From Comamonadaceae bacterium (GTDB lineage: Bacteria; Pseudomonadota; Gammaproteobacteria; Burkholderiales; Burkholderiaceae_C): 48,029 nt of DNA. A model generated the notes under the pieces. That model saw only the letters and a program-made list of their open reading frames with translations, did not search any database and had not been told where the DNA came from. A program made the position numbers and the translations under genes. Location of the stretch: positions 1 to 48,029 of the forward strand of contig JAIXOX010000020.1 of assembly GCA_027486555.1 (NCBI GenBank). The letters are read 5' to 3'. This document shows, one piece after another, positions 7,486-14,837 of this stretch (position 1 is its first letter; every line of letters starts with the position of its first letter).

Positions 7486-8103
7486 ATGCAGACTGCTGAG
7501 CACTGGGAGAATGTCTACCGCACCAAAGACTTTGACGCGGTGAGCTGGTATGCCCCTCATTTGGGTGAGTCGTTGCGACTGATCAGGCAACTGGCCCCGG
7601 ATAAGACGGCGGCTGTAGTCGATATCGGTGCCGGGGAGTCTACTTTGGTAGATGACTTGTTGCATCATCACTACCTTGACTTGTCAGTAATAGATATTTC
7701 CGTTACCGCCATTGATTTCTCCAAACAACGTCTTGGAGCACAAGCAGAACAAGTGGGTTGGCATGTTGGTGACATCACCCAGTACGATTTCGGTTCCAAA
7801 AAGTTTGATTTGTGGCACGACCGCGCCGTGTTTCATTTTTTGACCGATCCAGCTGCTCGACAGGCTTACATCGAATTAGTCCGACGATCAGTCAATCCTG
7901 GTGGCTATGTACTCATGGCAACCTTTGGCCCCAATGGACCTCTGAAATGCAGTGGCCTGGACGTGGTTCGGTACGATGCGCAGAGCTTGCACAATGAGTT
8001 TGGAGAGGGGTTTAGCTTGCAGGGCGATGAACTGACCATGCACCATACTCCCATGGGAACCGACCAGCAGTTTCTGTATTGCTGGTGCCGAGTTAGTCAA
8101 TGA
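7486..8103 (+). CDS. Class I SAM-dependent methyltransferase
   Basis: This 205-residue cytosolic enzyme has the SAM-binding motif I VVDIGAGES (D46, G48, G50), an acidic motif II (LSVIDIS) and the later GGYVLMATFGPNGP strand-loop. The opening EHWENVYRTKDFDAVSWYAPH is typical of small thiol or metalloid methyltransferases, though the substrate cannot be read from sequence. TGGAGC precedes the start. It overlaps the next gene by four bases if that gene uses its first ATG, and is otherwise 11 bp away, so the two are probably co-transcribed. Confidence 0.85.
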   Translation: MQTAEHWENVYRTKDFDAVSWYAPHLGESLRLIRQLAPDKTAAVVDIGAGESTLVDDLLHHHYLDLSVIDISVTAIDFSKQRLGAQAEQVGWHVGDITQYDFGSKKFDLWHDRAVFHFLTDPAARQAYIELVRRSVNPGGYVLMATFGPNGPLKCSGLDVVRYDAQSLHNEFGEGFSLQGDELTMHHTPMGTDQQFLYCWCRVSQ

Positions 8104-8114
8104 GGTCCGGTTTG

Positions 8115-8873
8115 ATGTCCACAAAAATTTTTGAATTTGGCCAAGTGCGGCCTGAGTACGCCGTTTCCGTTCTGAATGAGCGGGCAGTCAGAGCCGCTGC
8201 GGGAATTTTGTTTTTCCTGGCCTTGATCAGCTTCATGAATGCCTGGCTGATGGGGAATTTTCAGCCGACCCGTGTGTTTGTCGTGAGCTTTCTAATCGAG
8301 TTCACCATTCGCATCTTTATCAACCCGCGTTTCGCACCTGTGATGATTCTGGGCGAATGGATGGTGCGCAAGCAAATACCAGAATGGACCGGTGCACCTC
8401 AAAAACGCTTTGCCTGGAGCATCGGGTTCGCGCTGGCGTTGAGCATGCTGTACTTGGTGGTGCTCAAGAACGTCGTTGGTCCGATCAATTTGATTGTGTG
8501 TTCGTTGTGCCTGCTTTTGTTGTTCTTCGAGACGGCATTTGGCATCTGTGTCGGTTGCCACATTTACAACTGGTTCAACAAGGAAAAAGCGCAACTTTGC
8601 CCTGGTGGAGTTTGTGAGATTCCGTCCGACCAAATTCCAAAGATATCCATGGCTCAAACGCTGATCCTGTTTGTCTTTACCGCTGTAATGTTCGCCGTTG
8701 CGCAATGGGTGTACAACACTGCGCCCACGCGCGTGAATGAATTGCCCCTCTCGGCAGTCTCACAGCCTGCCGTTGCTGTCGATCCCGCAGAAGCGGAGCG
8801 CTGCAAGGTGCCTGACTTTGCCAAAGCGATGGGTCATGAAGAAAAGTGGAAGCTACACAATAATTGCAAGTAA
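8115..8873 (+). CDS. DUF4395-domain membrane protein
   Basis: About 252 residues from the ATG at 8115, which has GAGG nine bases upstream; an in-frame ATG at 8100 overlaps the methyltransferase stop. Several hydrophobic helices lie between residues about 28 and 145 and a last one near 180-200. The DUF4395 core includes EFTIRIFINPRFAPVMILG. Cys pairs CVGC and CPGGVC border the helix preceding the last segment and could bind metal or form a disulfide. The C-terminal tail (about 215-252) is soluble and ends CKVPDFAKAMGHEEKW. Function is unknown; DUF4395 proteins often accompany rhodaneses and thiol proteins, as here. Confidence 0.8.
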   Translation: MSTKIFEFGQVRPEYAVSVLNERAVRAAAGILFFLALISFMNAWLMGNFQPTRVFVVSFLIEFTIRIFINPRFAPVMILGEWMVRKQIPEWTGAPQKRFAWSIGFALALSMLYLVVLKNVVGPINLIVCSLCLLLLFFETAFGICVGCHIYNWFNKEKAQLCPGGVCEIPSDQIPKISMAQTLILFVFTAVMFAVAQWVYNTAPTRVNELPLSAVSQPAVAVDPAEAERCKVPDFAKAMGHEEKWKLHNNCK

Positions 8874-8983
8874 TGACCGCTATGGGTCGAAGGGGTACAG
8901 TGGGGCAACCTAGCAGGATCTAATTCTGGAGGCCTCAGCACAGAGGTTCTGAAAACTCTCGGTACAAGAAGATGTCTCCACAT

Positions 8984-9109
8984 TTAGAATGATGAACTGG
9001 ACCCCAAGTGCTTGATCGGCTTGCCCTTGGGGGATTTAGGCGGTTTATGATGGGGTATGTTTTGCCCCGCCAAGACTATTTCGAACTGATTCCAAGTTGT
9101 TCGAACAAT
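8984..9109 (-). other. Open 41-codon tail across the left repeat segment, start-less
   Basis: On the minus strand a frame without stop runs for 41 codons and ends in KPIKHLGSSSSF then TAA. Copies 1, 2 and 4 keep the last 20 or so codons without gaps, but a stop codon (TAG or TAA) interrupts the frame inside the stem. No start codon or ribosome site is seen. It may be the vestige of a C-terminus of an older gene in the repeat, or chance. Confidence 0.25.
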
Positions 9110-9124
9110 TTACAACCCGTTCGG
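9080..9124. promoter_or_regulatory. 20-bp-phased TTCGAAC motif array, copy 3
   Basis: TTCGAAC at 9080 and 9100 and TTCGG at 9120, in the same phase although the bases between motifs vary (AAGTTG instead of AAGTCG). Confidence 0.5.
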
Positions 9125-9143
9125 GGCCTCCTTGGGTGCGCTC

Positions 9144-9476
9144 CTAGAACACTTTCCGGATCAGACAGGCTTCTTCATAGGCCTCAATGTCTTTGAGCCG
9201 GTATAAGACCTTTCCCACGATCTTCAAGTACTGCGGGCCCTCGCCGACGGTGCGCCAGCGCTGAAGTCGCGCGACTGAACACACCCAACGATCGGCGAGC
9301 ATTATTTCGGTCAGGAGTTGGCGGGCAGGTTCGGCCGGGACCTTTGGAGCCACGAGCAGGGGCTCGAGCTTGGATTCGCTGGCTGCGGTTTTGGCGATGC
9401 CACTGGACAGGGCGTCCAGGACGTCACCCATTTTTTCAGTCCGTGGGTTCGCGGATGAGGTGTTGTTAGTAGCCAT
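9144..9476 (-). CDS. Excisionase-like winged-HTH protein, copy 3
   Basis: A 110-residue homologue of the other three copies. Ten residues differ from copy 4, all in the first 45 residues, and the DNA-binding part (55-110) is identical to copy 4. The central linker is the most changed of the four (AASESKLEPLLVAPKVP). The ribosome site and upstream direct repeats are kept. No TonB-like gene accompanies this copy: the 300 bp upstream (9477-9778) hold only repeat remnants. Confidence 0.85.
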   Translation of the reverse strand: MATNNTSSANPRTEKMGDVLDALSSGIAKTAASESKLEPLLVAPKVPAEPARQLLTEIMLADRWVCSVARLQRWRTVGEGPQYLKIVGKVLYRLKDIEAYEEACLIRKVF

Positions 9477-9505
9477 GGACTTGCTCCTTGATGCCTATAT
9501 GCATT

Positions 9506-9524
9506 GGTTTCATATAGGTTCATA
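9506..9524. promoter_or_regulatory. Direct repeat pair upstream of HTH copy 3
   Basis: GGTTTCATA at 9506 and GGTTCATA at 9517, same spacing as in the other copies. Confidence 0.5.
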
Positions 9525-9570
9525 CCGTTTGGCTACGCGTTTTTCTCAGTGGGGTGGGTTAGTGCATGAC

Positions 9571-9778
9571 ACGGGCAAGCATTTACTTGTGGCGAAGTTT
9601 CGGATTTCCAATCCATGGTTCATGTGCCGGGGAACCTCCCTGGGTCATGGAATCAGTGTTTTGGCGGACGCTAGGGGAGTGCTGCTCACTGCCAGGAGCG
9701 GCCAACAGCGAATCTTGATCTGAGCCCAAGATAGGCTGATTTCAGTCAGTCAACAAACGCGGTCTGTCATTTGAAGCA
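9571..9778. other. Non-coding stretch after repeat copy 3
   Basis: The first bases (GGGCAAGCATT to about 9600) resemble the region after repeat copy 2, which there leads into the TonB-like gene. Beyond that, no gene or clear signal was recognised. It may be a deletion scar of a third TonB-like gene, but no TonB sequence remains. Confidence 0.3.
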
Positions 9779-10303
9779 TCAGACAACCTGTGCCTTAAGA
9801 CTTGTCAAGAGGGGGCGTTCAGCATCAAGAAATTGGCGCAAGCTTTCCAAGTCGGGCAGCATTTTTGCAGCCTGATCCGGTGGCATGTATGTGGCGATGC
9901 GGCCAAGATCAGGGGCAAGCGCTTCAATGGTCGACTGCCGGAAGGCGCGACCGGCGGCCGTGATATGAACCAGCTTGGAGCGCCCATCTTCGGGATTTGC
10001 CTGAAGAGCGATCAGCCCAGCCCGTTCCAGCACCGCGAGCGAGTGTGTCATCGAGGTCTTGGGCACCTGAAACGCTCGGGCCAGCGTCAGCGGTGTCTGT
10101 CCATCACTGACCCGAACCAGATGGTTGAGCACCGAAAACTGCGCCAAAACAAAGCCCGACGGAAGGCGGGCTTCGAGCAGGGTGCGCGACAACTGCGCGA
10201 TGATCCCTATCTCGTTGAGCAGCCGGAAATAGAGAGCGAGTGCTGGTTCAGGCAATTCTTGTCTCAAGCGGCCAGCGCGGGCTGGCTGTGGTTGTGGGGC
10301 CAA
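9779..10303 (-). CDS. MarR-family transcriptional regulator
   Basis: This 174-residue protein has a MarR winged helix: LPSGFVLAQFSVLNHLVRV, the recognition segment LARAFQVPKTSMTHSLAVLE and the wing NPEDGRSKLVHITAAGR. A C-terminal dimerisation helix follows. MarR proteins usually repress neighbouring stress or catabolic genes and release DNA on ligand binding. The annotated start lies 56 bp inside the nitroreductase gene; a downstream non-ATG start is possible since the conserved part begins near residue 20. Overlap and order suggest it controls the nitroreductase. Codon use looks more GC-rich than the flanking HTH repeats. Confidence 0.85.
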   Translation of the reverse strand: MAPQPQPARAGRLRQELPEPALALYFRLLNEIGIIAQLSRTLLEARLPSGFVLAQFSVLNHLVRVSDGQTPLTLARAFQVPKTSMTHSLAVLERAGLIALQANPEDGRSKLVHITAAGRAFRQSTIEALAPDLGRIATYMPPDQAAKMLPDLESLRQFLDAERPLLTSLKAQVV

Positions 10304-11390
10304 AGCCGATACGCGACAACATCTGAACGGTTCCGCCTGTCTGCGCGAGCCGTTTGTGCACTGTTGCGTAGTGATCGGCCATTTCTGGGAACTCCTGCAG
10401 CGCTTGGCTCAGTGGTTGAAATCCAAGGCCCTCTGATGTTACTGCAAGGTTCACGCGCAGCCAGTCTGCCCCTGTCGCGATCTGGTCGGCGCGGCTGTTA
10501 CCGGCGGTGACCAGCCAGACGTGTCCCATCGCTGTGTCGGTGTTGGCAAAAACCGCATCCAGCCCTGCCTTATAGGCGCTGGAGTTGGGGTCTGCCGCTG
10601 CGGCGCGGGTGAATTGGCCCGCGACGTGGAGGGCTTCGAAAAGTGGCCCGGTGAAATCAATGCCGTCCGGGTTCGCGTCAACCTCGCGGTGACCGATCCG
10701 GAACAGGTCGATGCTCTCCTGAAAAGTGTGCGGGGTCTCAATCTCTATTTGCAGTGCGCTATGGGTCAGTTCTCGCCATGACGCAACCTCGGTGGCATCG
10801 ACCGTACCGCCAAAACGCGAGCCATTCGCGACCACTGCACCGATGCGTGCGAGGGCTGCCGGATCGACGGTGCGGGACACGTCGAAAGGCTCTTTGTTTG
10901 AGCGCCGTAGTTGCACGTGCGCGAAAAGCGGATCGCGCGCTACGGTTTCGTCCGGTGTAAAGACCACCCTCGCAATGGGCCGCCGGTCCAGACCGGCCGG
11001 ACTGCTGCCTTGAGGAAAGATGGTCGTTTCTAGCCTGTGTCCATTTTCAGCCGCCGCCATTCGCAACAGTTCCAGAAAGCAGCCAAGGCCGATGGTGATC
11101 TGCCGGTTGAACGGATCAGTTTTGGGCAACAGCCGGTCAGGGTCGGCATAAAGCGTCACGACACCCGGCTCCGCCAGATTGGCCATCCAGGGTTGCCTGT
11201 TATGCGGGTTGGGCGCAAGCAGGGCCCATGACAGCGCATGCTTCCGCGGGTCTTGGTATTTGCCTGCCATTTGCCACGGAAGGCTTGCCGTTCTCGGCAG
11301 GCGCGTCACGGCGTACCCCAGACCACCGCCAGCGGCCACAATGACCCCGCCACCCACTAGCGCAAGAATTTTTCGGCGCGAAATTGACAT
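10248..11390 (-). CDS. Tat-exported nitroreductase-like flavoprotein
   Basis: This is a protein of about 380 residues starting at the ATG at 11390. The N-terminus has a twin-arginine signal (SISRRKILALVGGG, then a hydrophobic stretch), so a folded, cofactor-loaded protein is exported. The body resembles the Acg/nitroreductase group: WALLAPNPHNRQPW near residue 55, RRSNKEPFD in the middle, and SEGLGFQPLSQALQEFPEM towards the end, which fits an FMN-binding fold. The redox substrate is unknown. It is the first gene of an operon with the overlapping marR gene. The GC-rich codon choice unlike the AT-richer repeat units points to separate acquisition. Confidence 0.78.
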   Translation of the reverse strand: MSISRRKILALVGGGVIVAAGGGLGYAVTRLPRTASLPWQMAGKYQDPRKHALSWALLAPNPHNRQPWMANLAEPGVVTLYADPDRLLPKTDPFNRQITIGLGCFLELLRMAAAENGHRLETTIFPQGSSPAGLDRRPIARVVFTPDETVARDPLFAHVQLRRSNKEPFDVSRTVDPAALARIGAVVANGSRFGGTVDATEVASWRELTHSALQIEIETPHTFQESIDLFRIGHREVDANPDGIDFTGPLFEALHVAGQFTRAAAADPNSSAYKAGLDAVFANTDTAMGHVWLVTAGNSRADQIATGADWLRVNLAVTSEGLGFQPLSQALQEFPEMADHYATVHKRLAQTGGTVQMLSRIGFGPTTTASPRWPLETRIA

Positions 11391-11421
11391 AGACAATCCA
11401 TTTGGATCGATAAGGGACTAT

Positions 11422-11449
11422 ATTGTACGACATCGCACCAATTCATCAA
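11422..11449 (-). promoter_or_regulatory. Promoter of the nitroreductase-marR operon
   Basis: On the minus strand TTGATG (11449-11444), a 16-bp spacer and TACAAT (11427-11422) form a good sigma70-type promoter about 30 bases upstream of the ATG at 11390. A clear MarR palindrome was not found; only short ATTG/CAAT arms flank the -10 region. Confidence 0.5.
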
Positions 11450-11673
11450 GGACGAATTCATCGCCTTTCTCGCGATTGGCATCCTGGCCGAGTGCTTGCT
11501 AAGGCTGTTTAACCGTTAGTAGGGGCTTCAGCGAATCTCTCGGTTTTGAGTCATGGGTAGTAGCACTGCCCCAACATTTAGAAAGCTGAACTGGACACCA
11601 AGGGATTGATTTGTTTATCCATCAAAAACTTAGGCGGTTTGTGATGAAGCATGTTTTACCCCGCCAAGACTAT

Positions 11674-11718
11674 TTCGAACTGACTCCAAGTCGTTCGAAC
11701 AATTTACAACCCGTTCGG
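11674..11718. promoter_or_regulatory. 20-bp-phased TTCGAAC motif array, copy 4
   Basis: TTCGAAC at 11674 and 11694 and TTCGG at 11714, with exact 20-bp phase. Confidence 0.5.
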
Positions 11719-11737
11719 GGCCTCCTTGGGTGCGCTC

Positions 11738-12070
11738 CTAGAACACTTTCCGGATCAGACAGGCTTCTTCATAGGCCTCAATGTCTTTTAGCCGGTACAA
11801 GACCTTCCCCACGATCTTCAAGTACTGCGGGCCCTCGCCGACGGTGCGCCAGCGCTGAAGGCGTGCGACTGAACACACCCAACGATCGGCGAGCATTATT
11901 TCGGTCAGGAGCTGACGGGCAGGTTCGGCTGGGACCTCTGGAACCAACAGTTTGGGCTCGAACTTGGGTTCGTTGGCTGCGGTTTTGGCGATGCCACTGG
12001 ACAGAGCGTCCAGCACGTCACCCATTTTTTCAGTCCGTGGGTTCGAAGACGAGGTGTAGCTAGTAGCCAT
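11738..12070 (-). CDS. Excisionase-like winged-HTH protein, copy 4
   Basis: A 110-residue member of the four-copy family with an intact wHTH domain (residues 55-104). The N-terminus reads MATSYTSSSNP and the linker KLLVPEVPAEP. The start is supported by the conserved AAGGAG. The gene faces away from the DUF2141-SDR-TetR operon, which begins 294 bp to its right on the plus strand. The same-length frame in all four copies is the main argument that the protein is made and used. Confidence 0.85.
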   Translation of the reverse strand: MATSYTSSSNPRTEKMGDVLDALSSGIAKTAANEPKFEPKLLVPEVPAEPARQLLTEIMLADRWVCSVARLQRWRTVGEGPQYLKIVGKVLYRLKDIEAYEEACLIRKVF

Positions 12071-12099
12071 GGGCTTGCTCCTTGATGCCTATATGCAGT

Positions 12100-12118
12100 G
12101 GTTTCATATAGGTTCATA
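12100..12118. promoter_or_regulatory. Direct repeat pair upstream of HTH copy 4
   Basis: GGTTTCATA at 12100 and GGTTCATA at 12111, as in the other copies. Confidence 0.5.
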
Positions 12119-12284
12119 CCGGTTGGCTGGGCTTTTTTCTCAGCGCGGTGGGTTGGTGTATCTCACGGGTATTGCCTATTCGCAAATGGGTCAATTTATC
12201 AATTCTCAACCAGATACTGTTGAAGCGACCGCTATGGCAGCATTCCTACCGATGTCGTAATTGTTGTACATTTCCGTCATTATC

Positions 12285-12336
12285 TAAGCATTGCTTAAAT
12301 AATTCTTGCACTAGCACTCGCAAAGATCTAAGATCT
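12285..12336 (+). promoter_or_regulatory. Promoter and operator candidates of the DUF2141-SDR-tetR operon
   Basis: TTGCAC (12306-12311), a 17-bp spacer and TAAGAT (12329-12334) form a sigma70-type promoter. The -10 box is embedded in AGATCTAAGATCT (12324-12336), and the palindrome TAAGCATTGCTTA lies at 12285-12297 upstream of the -35 box. These are likely binding sites for the TetR protein encoded at the end of the operon (inference). Confidence 0.5.
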
Positions 12337-12363
12337 GCTTAAATTATCAACTGGGGTGCCACT

Positions 12364-12813
12364 ATGTCAATTTCTCGCTATACCTGTGCCGTTCTTTCCC
12401 TCCTTGCACTATCACCGCTCTGGTCGAACGCTGCACCCACCGATGCAACCGTGCGGGTCGAAATCTCCGGTCTGCGCAATGCGCAGGGCGATATTGGATG
12501 TCTCATATTTAACTCCCCGGACGGCTACCCGGAATCGCACCCCAACGCCTATAAAGAAGTTCATGCGGCGATTGACGGAGACCATGCCATATGTGAATTC
12601 AAGGAAGTCACGCCAGGCACTTATGCAGCTATCGTGTTCCACGATGAAAACAAAAATGGCAAGTTGGATAAGAACTTTTTAGGTATTCCGCAAGAGGGGT
12701 ACGTCGCGTCAAACAACGTTCGCCCCCTCATGTCTGCGCCTAAATTCAAGGAAGCATCTTTCGGGGTTCCGGCGAGCACCGTGACCGCCATTAAAGTTCA
12801 ACTGAGGTACTAA
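12364..12813 (+). CDS. DUF2141-domain secreted protein
   Basis: This 149-residue protein has a signal peptide (residues 1-23, ending SNA). The mature part is a beta-rich DUF2141 domain: VRVEISGLRNAQGDIGCLIF at the start, CEFKEVTPGTYAAIVFHDEN in the middle with the acidic loop DENKNGKLD that resembles a calcium-binding turn, and a final AIKVQLRY strand. The function of the family is not established. It is the first gene of an operon, with only three bases to the SDR gene. The ribosome site is weak (GGGG). Confidence 0.85.
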   Translation: MSISRYTCAVLSLLALSPLWSNAAPTDATVRVEISGLRNAQGDIGCLIFNSPDGYPESHPNAYKEVHAAIDGDHAICEFKEVTPGTYAAIVFHDENKNGKLDKNFLGIPQEGYVASNNVRPLMSAPKFKEASFGVPASTVTAIKVQLRY

Positions 12814-12816
12814 GCG

Positions 12817-13635
12817 ATGCAAGTATTAAATGGGAAAACAGCACTGGTCACCGGTGCGTCATCAGGAATCGGCGCAGCTATCGCTAAAGAGCTTGCAGCG
12901 CAAGGGGTGCATCTCATCTTGGTGGCACGTTCGCGTGACAAGCTGGAGCAACTTGCTAATGAACTCAGCAAAAGCTACGCAGTTCGATGCATTGCCGTTG
13001 CTGCAGATTTGAGTTCACCAAATTGCGGTTCAAATCTGCTGGCGCAAGTAAAGGCCATGGATATTGATGTGGACATTCTTGTGAACAATGCGGGATATGG
13101 AACCTACGGGCGGTTTGACTCCATCGCTCCGGAACATGAGCAAGCAGAGATAGCCGTCAACATTGCTGCGGTGGTCGATCTGGCGCACGCCTTTTTGCCC
13201 GGGATGCTCTTGCGCGGATCTGGCACCATCCTCAACACAGCTTCAACAGCTGCGTTCCAGCCTGTTCCTTACATGGCCGTGTATGCGGCCAGTAAAGCAT
13301 TTGTACTGAGCTTTAGTGAAGCCCTTTGGGCAGAGTACCGGGACCAGGGCATACACGTGGTCGCACTATGTCCAAGTGCCGTCGATACCGGTTTCATTGA
13401 CCAGCTAGGGGATGAATCCGTCAGAAAAACTGCCACGTTCTCAAGTACATTGCTGCCCGAGCAAGTTGCCATTCACGCAATGAAGGCAATTCATGGAAAA
13501 GGCCCCACGCATATCACGGGGTTCAAGAGTTGGCTGATGGCCCAATCGGTTCGCTTCGCTCCTCGGAGTCTAGTCGCCCGCAGCAGTGCGGACATGATGC
13601 GCCCCCCGGTACAAAATGGGGCTTCTTCGTCCTAG
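12817..13635 (+). CDS. Short-chain dehydrogenase/reductase
   Basis: This 272-residue NAD(P)-dependent oxidoreductase of the classical SDR family has the cofactor motif TGASSGIG (residues 12-19), NNAGYG near residue 90, the catalytic Ser143 in TASTAAF and the Tyr156-x-x-x-Lys160 pair in YAASK. It is closest in style to the DltE/YdfG-like cytosolic reductases; the substrate is unknown. It sits three bases after the DUF2141 gene and 15 bp before the tetR-type gene, so the three form one operon. Confidence 0.9.
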   Translation: MQVLNGKTALVTGASSGIGAAIAKELAAQGVHLILVARSRDKLEQLANELSKSYAVRCIAVAADLSSPNCGSNLLAQVKAMDIDVDILVNNAGYGTYGRFDSIAPEHEQAEIAVNIAAVVDLAHAFLPGMLLRGSGTILNTASTAAFQPVPYMAVYAASKAFVLSFSEALWAEYRDQGIHVVALCPSAVDTGFIDQLGDESVRKTATFSSTLLPEQVAIHAMKAIHGKGPTHITGFKSWLMAQSVRFAPRSLVARSSADMMRPPVQNGASSS

Positions 13636-13650
13636 CCCAACAAAAAAACC

Positions 13651-14340
13651 ATGCCACCCGTTAAGAAAAGCACGTATCACCACGGTGATCTTCGGAAAAC
13701 GATGATTGAGGTCAGTTTAGACGTCATCGATGAGAAAGGTGTCGATGCACTCAATTTGCGTGGACTGGCTTTGCTGGCAGGTGTTTCCTCAGGTGCGCCG
13801 TACCATCATTTTGCAGACCGTGCAGAGTTGCTTGCCGCTATCGCAGAAGAAGGATTCGAGTTACTCGAATCAGCAATGGTCGCCGAGGGCGAGCGCGAAA
13901 CTGGCGACGCAAGTGTTCGACTGGCGGCTCTCGGTCGTGCCTATGTGATGTTTGCTACCTCTCACCGAGGGCATTTCCGAGTGATGTTCCGTGGCGACAC
14001 GCATAGCGCTAAGGATGCAGCATTAAAGAATTCAAGCGATAGGGCATTCCAATTACTCTGTGATGCCGTTGAGAACTGTCAAATTGAAGGTACTGCTCCG
14101 CCAGGAGACCCAAAGCCACTAGTTGTACACGCTTGGTCTACAGTTCATGGACTGGCCACTTTGTGCGTCGATGCTGGTTTATCGAGGATAGGGATCGAAC
14201 CCGAAATACTGGCGTCCATGATTACGAGCATGACGAGCCAAATGTTTAGCGCCATGGCGAGGCCTCAGATACCGAATACCTCGGGACTCGAGCAGTCTGG
14301 CAGTGCATGTTGTCAAAGTATGCCCAAACGCCCGACCTGA
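13651..14340 (+). CDS. TetR-family transcriptional regulator of the SDR operon
   Basis: This 229-residue protein starts with YHHGDLRKTMIEVSLDVIDE and the recognition stretch LALLAGVSSGAPYHHFADR (residues about 40-58), typical of TetR proteins with a WHG-type C-terminal domain (VVHAWSTVHGLATLCVDAG near residue 165). It probably represses its own operon from the palindromes at 12285-12336. It is the last gene before the truncated repeat copy 5. The C-terminal 25 residues are low in conservation and may be an extension. Confidence 0.88.
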   Translation: MPPVKKSTYHHGDLRKTMIEVSLDVIDEKGVDALNLRGLALLAGVSSGAPYHHFADRAELLAAIAEEGFELLESAMVAEGERETGDASVRLAALGRAYVMFATSHRGHFRVMFRGDTHSAKDAALKNSSDRAFQLLCDAVENCQIEGTAPPGDPKPLVVHAWSTVHGLATLCVDAGLSRIGIEPEILASMITSMTSQMFSAMARPQIPNTSGLEQSGSACCQSMPKRPT

Positions 14341-14600
14341 CACAGGCGATTACTCAAAAACGTTTTTGGCTTTAAGGCAATGGTTGTACAACCACTCATC
14401 CTGAGTGGCTGCCTTGGTTCAAGCAATCAGCAAACCGCAGCACCCGCTATTGGTCACTACCGGGTGCTGTAATCCTCAAATTCGACATCACAATACCGAC
14501 CGCGCGATATTGGACTGAATGTCAGGTTTGGAGCAAGCAATTCGCGTAAACCTACGTCAGGAATCGCGGCATCACCGCCCCCCAAGGCAGTGTCGCGACC
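14341..14600. other. Non-coding stretch between tetR and repeat copy 5
   Basis: It contains an imperfect inverted sequence CAGCACCCG...CGGGTGCTG (14440-14471), which could act as a terminator for the SDR operon although no long T run follows. Nothing else was recognised. Confidence 0.3.
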
Positions 14601-14801
14601 GATCGCTTTGGGTCGAAAGGGCACAGTGGCGCAACCTAGCAGGTTCTAATTCCGGAGCCTTCAGCACAGAGGTTCTGAAAACTCTCGTTACAAGAAGATG
14701 TCTCAACATTTAGAATGATGCACTGGACCCCAAGTGCTTGATCGGCTTGCCCTTGGGGGATTTAGGCGGTTTGCGATCTGGTATCTTCTAGCCCGCCAAG
14801 A
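14601..14801. repeat. Island repeat unit, copy 5 (left segment only)
   Basis: This is a nearly perfect copy of the left segment (GCTTTGGGTCGAAAGG to GCCCGCCAAGA). It stops abruptly at the sequence CCGCCAAGA, where the other copies continue into CTATTTCGAAC and the phased motifs. The HTH gene and right segment are absent. The sharp edge marks a recombination or insertion junction and the right end of the modular array. Confidence 0.8.
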
Positions 14802-14803
14802 TT

Positions 14804-14837
14804 AAACCCTAAGTGATTGATTTACTTGGGGTTTTTC
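14804..14837 (+). terminator. Rho-independent terminator next to the array end
   Basis: AAACCCTAAGT (14804-14814), a nine-base loop and ACTTGGGGTTT (14824-14834) form an 11-bp stem with one G-T wobble, followed by TT and an AT-rich tail. It begins three bases after the end of repeat copy 5. Confidence 0.6.

Larger units (their letters stand above)
8876..9570 (-). repeat. Island repeat unit, copy 3
   Basis: Left segment (8876-9075), phased motifs (9080-9124), HTH gene (9144-9476) and direct repeats (9506-9524). In this copy the stem region reads GGGG-loop-CCCC instead of CTAG-loop-CTAG, so pairing is kept although the bases differ. The left edge begins directly after the DUF4395 stop codon. 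Confidence 0.85.
11568..12165 (-). repeat. Island repeat unit, copy 4 (left segment short and diverged)
   Basis: The right part (phased motifs 11674-11718, HTH gene 11738-12070, direct repeats 12100-12118) is as conserved as in other copies. The left segment starts only near CAACATTTAGAA (11571) and is strongly diverged up to CTTAGGCGGTTTG, after which similarity resumes. The left and right parts of the unit therefore have different histories. Confidence 0.8.

Noticed and set aside
9571..9778. Third TonB-like gene remnant after repeat copy 3
   Set aside because: Only about 30 bases of flank resemble copy 2; no TonB codons were found.
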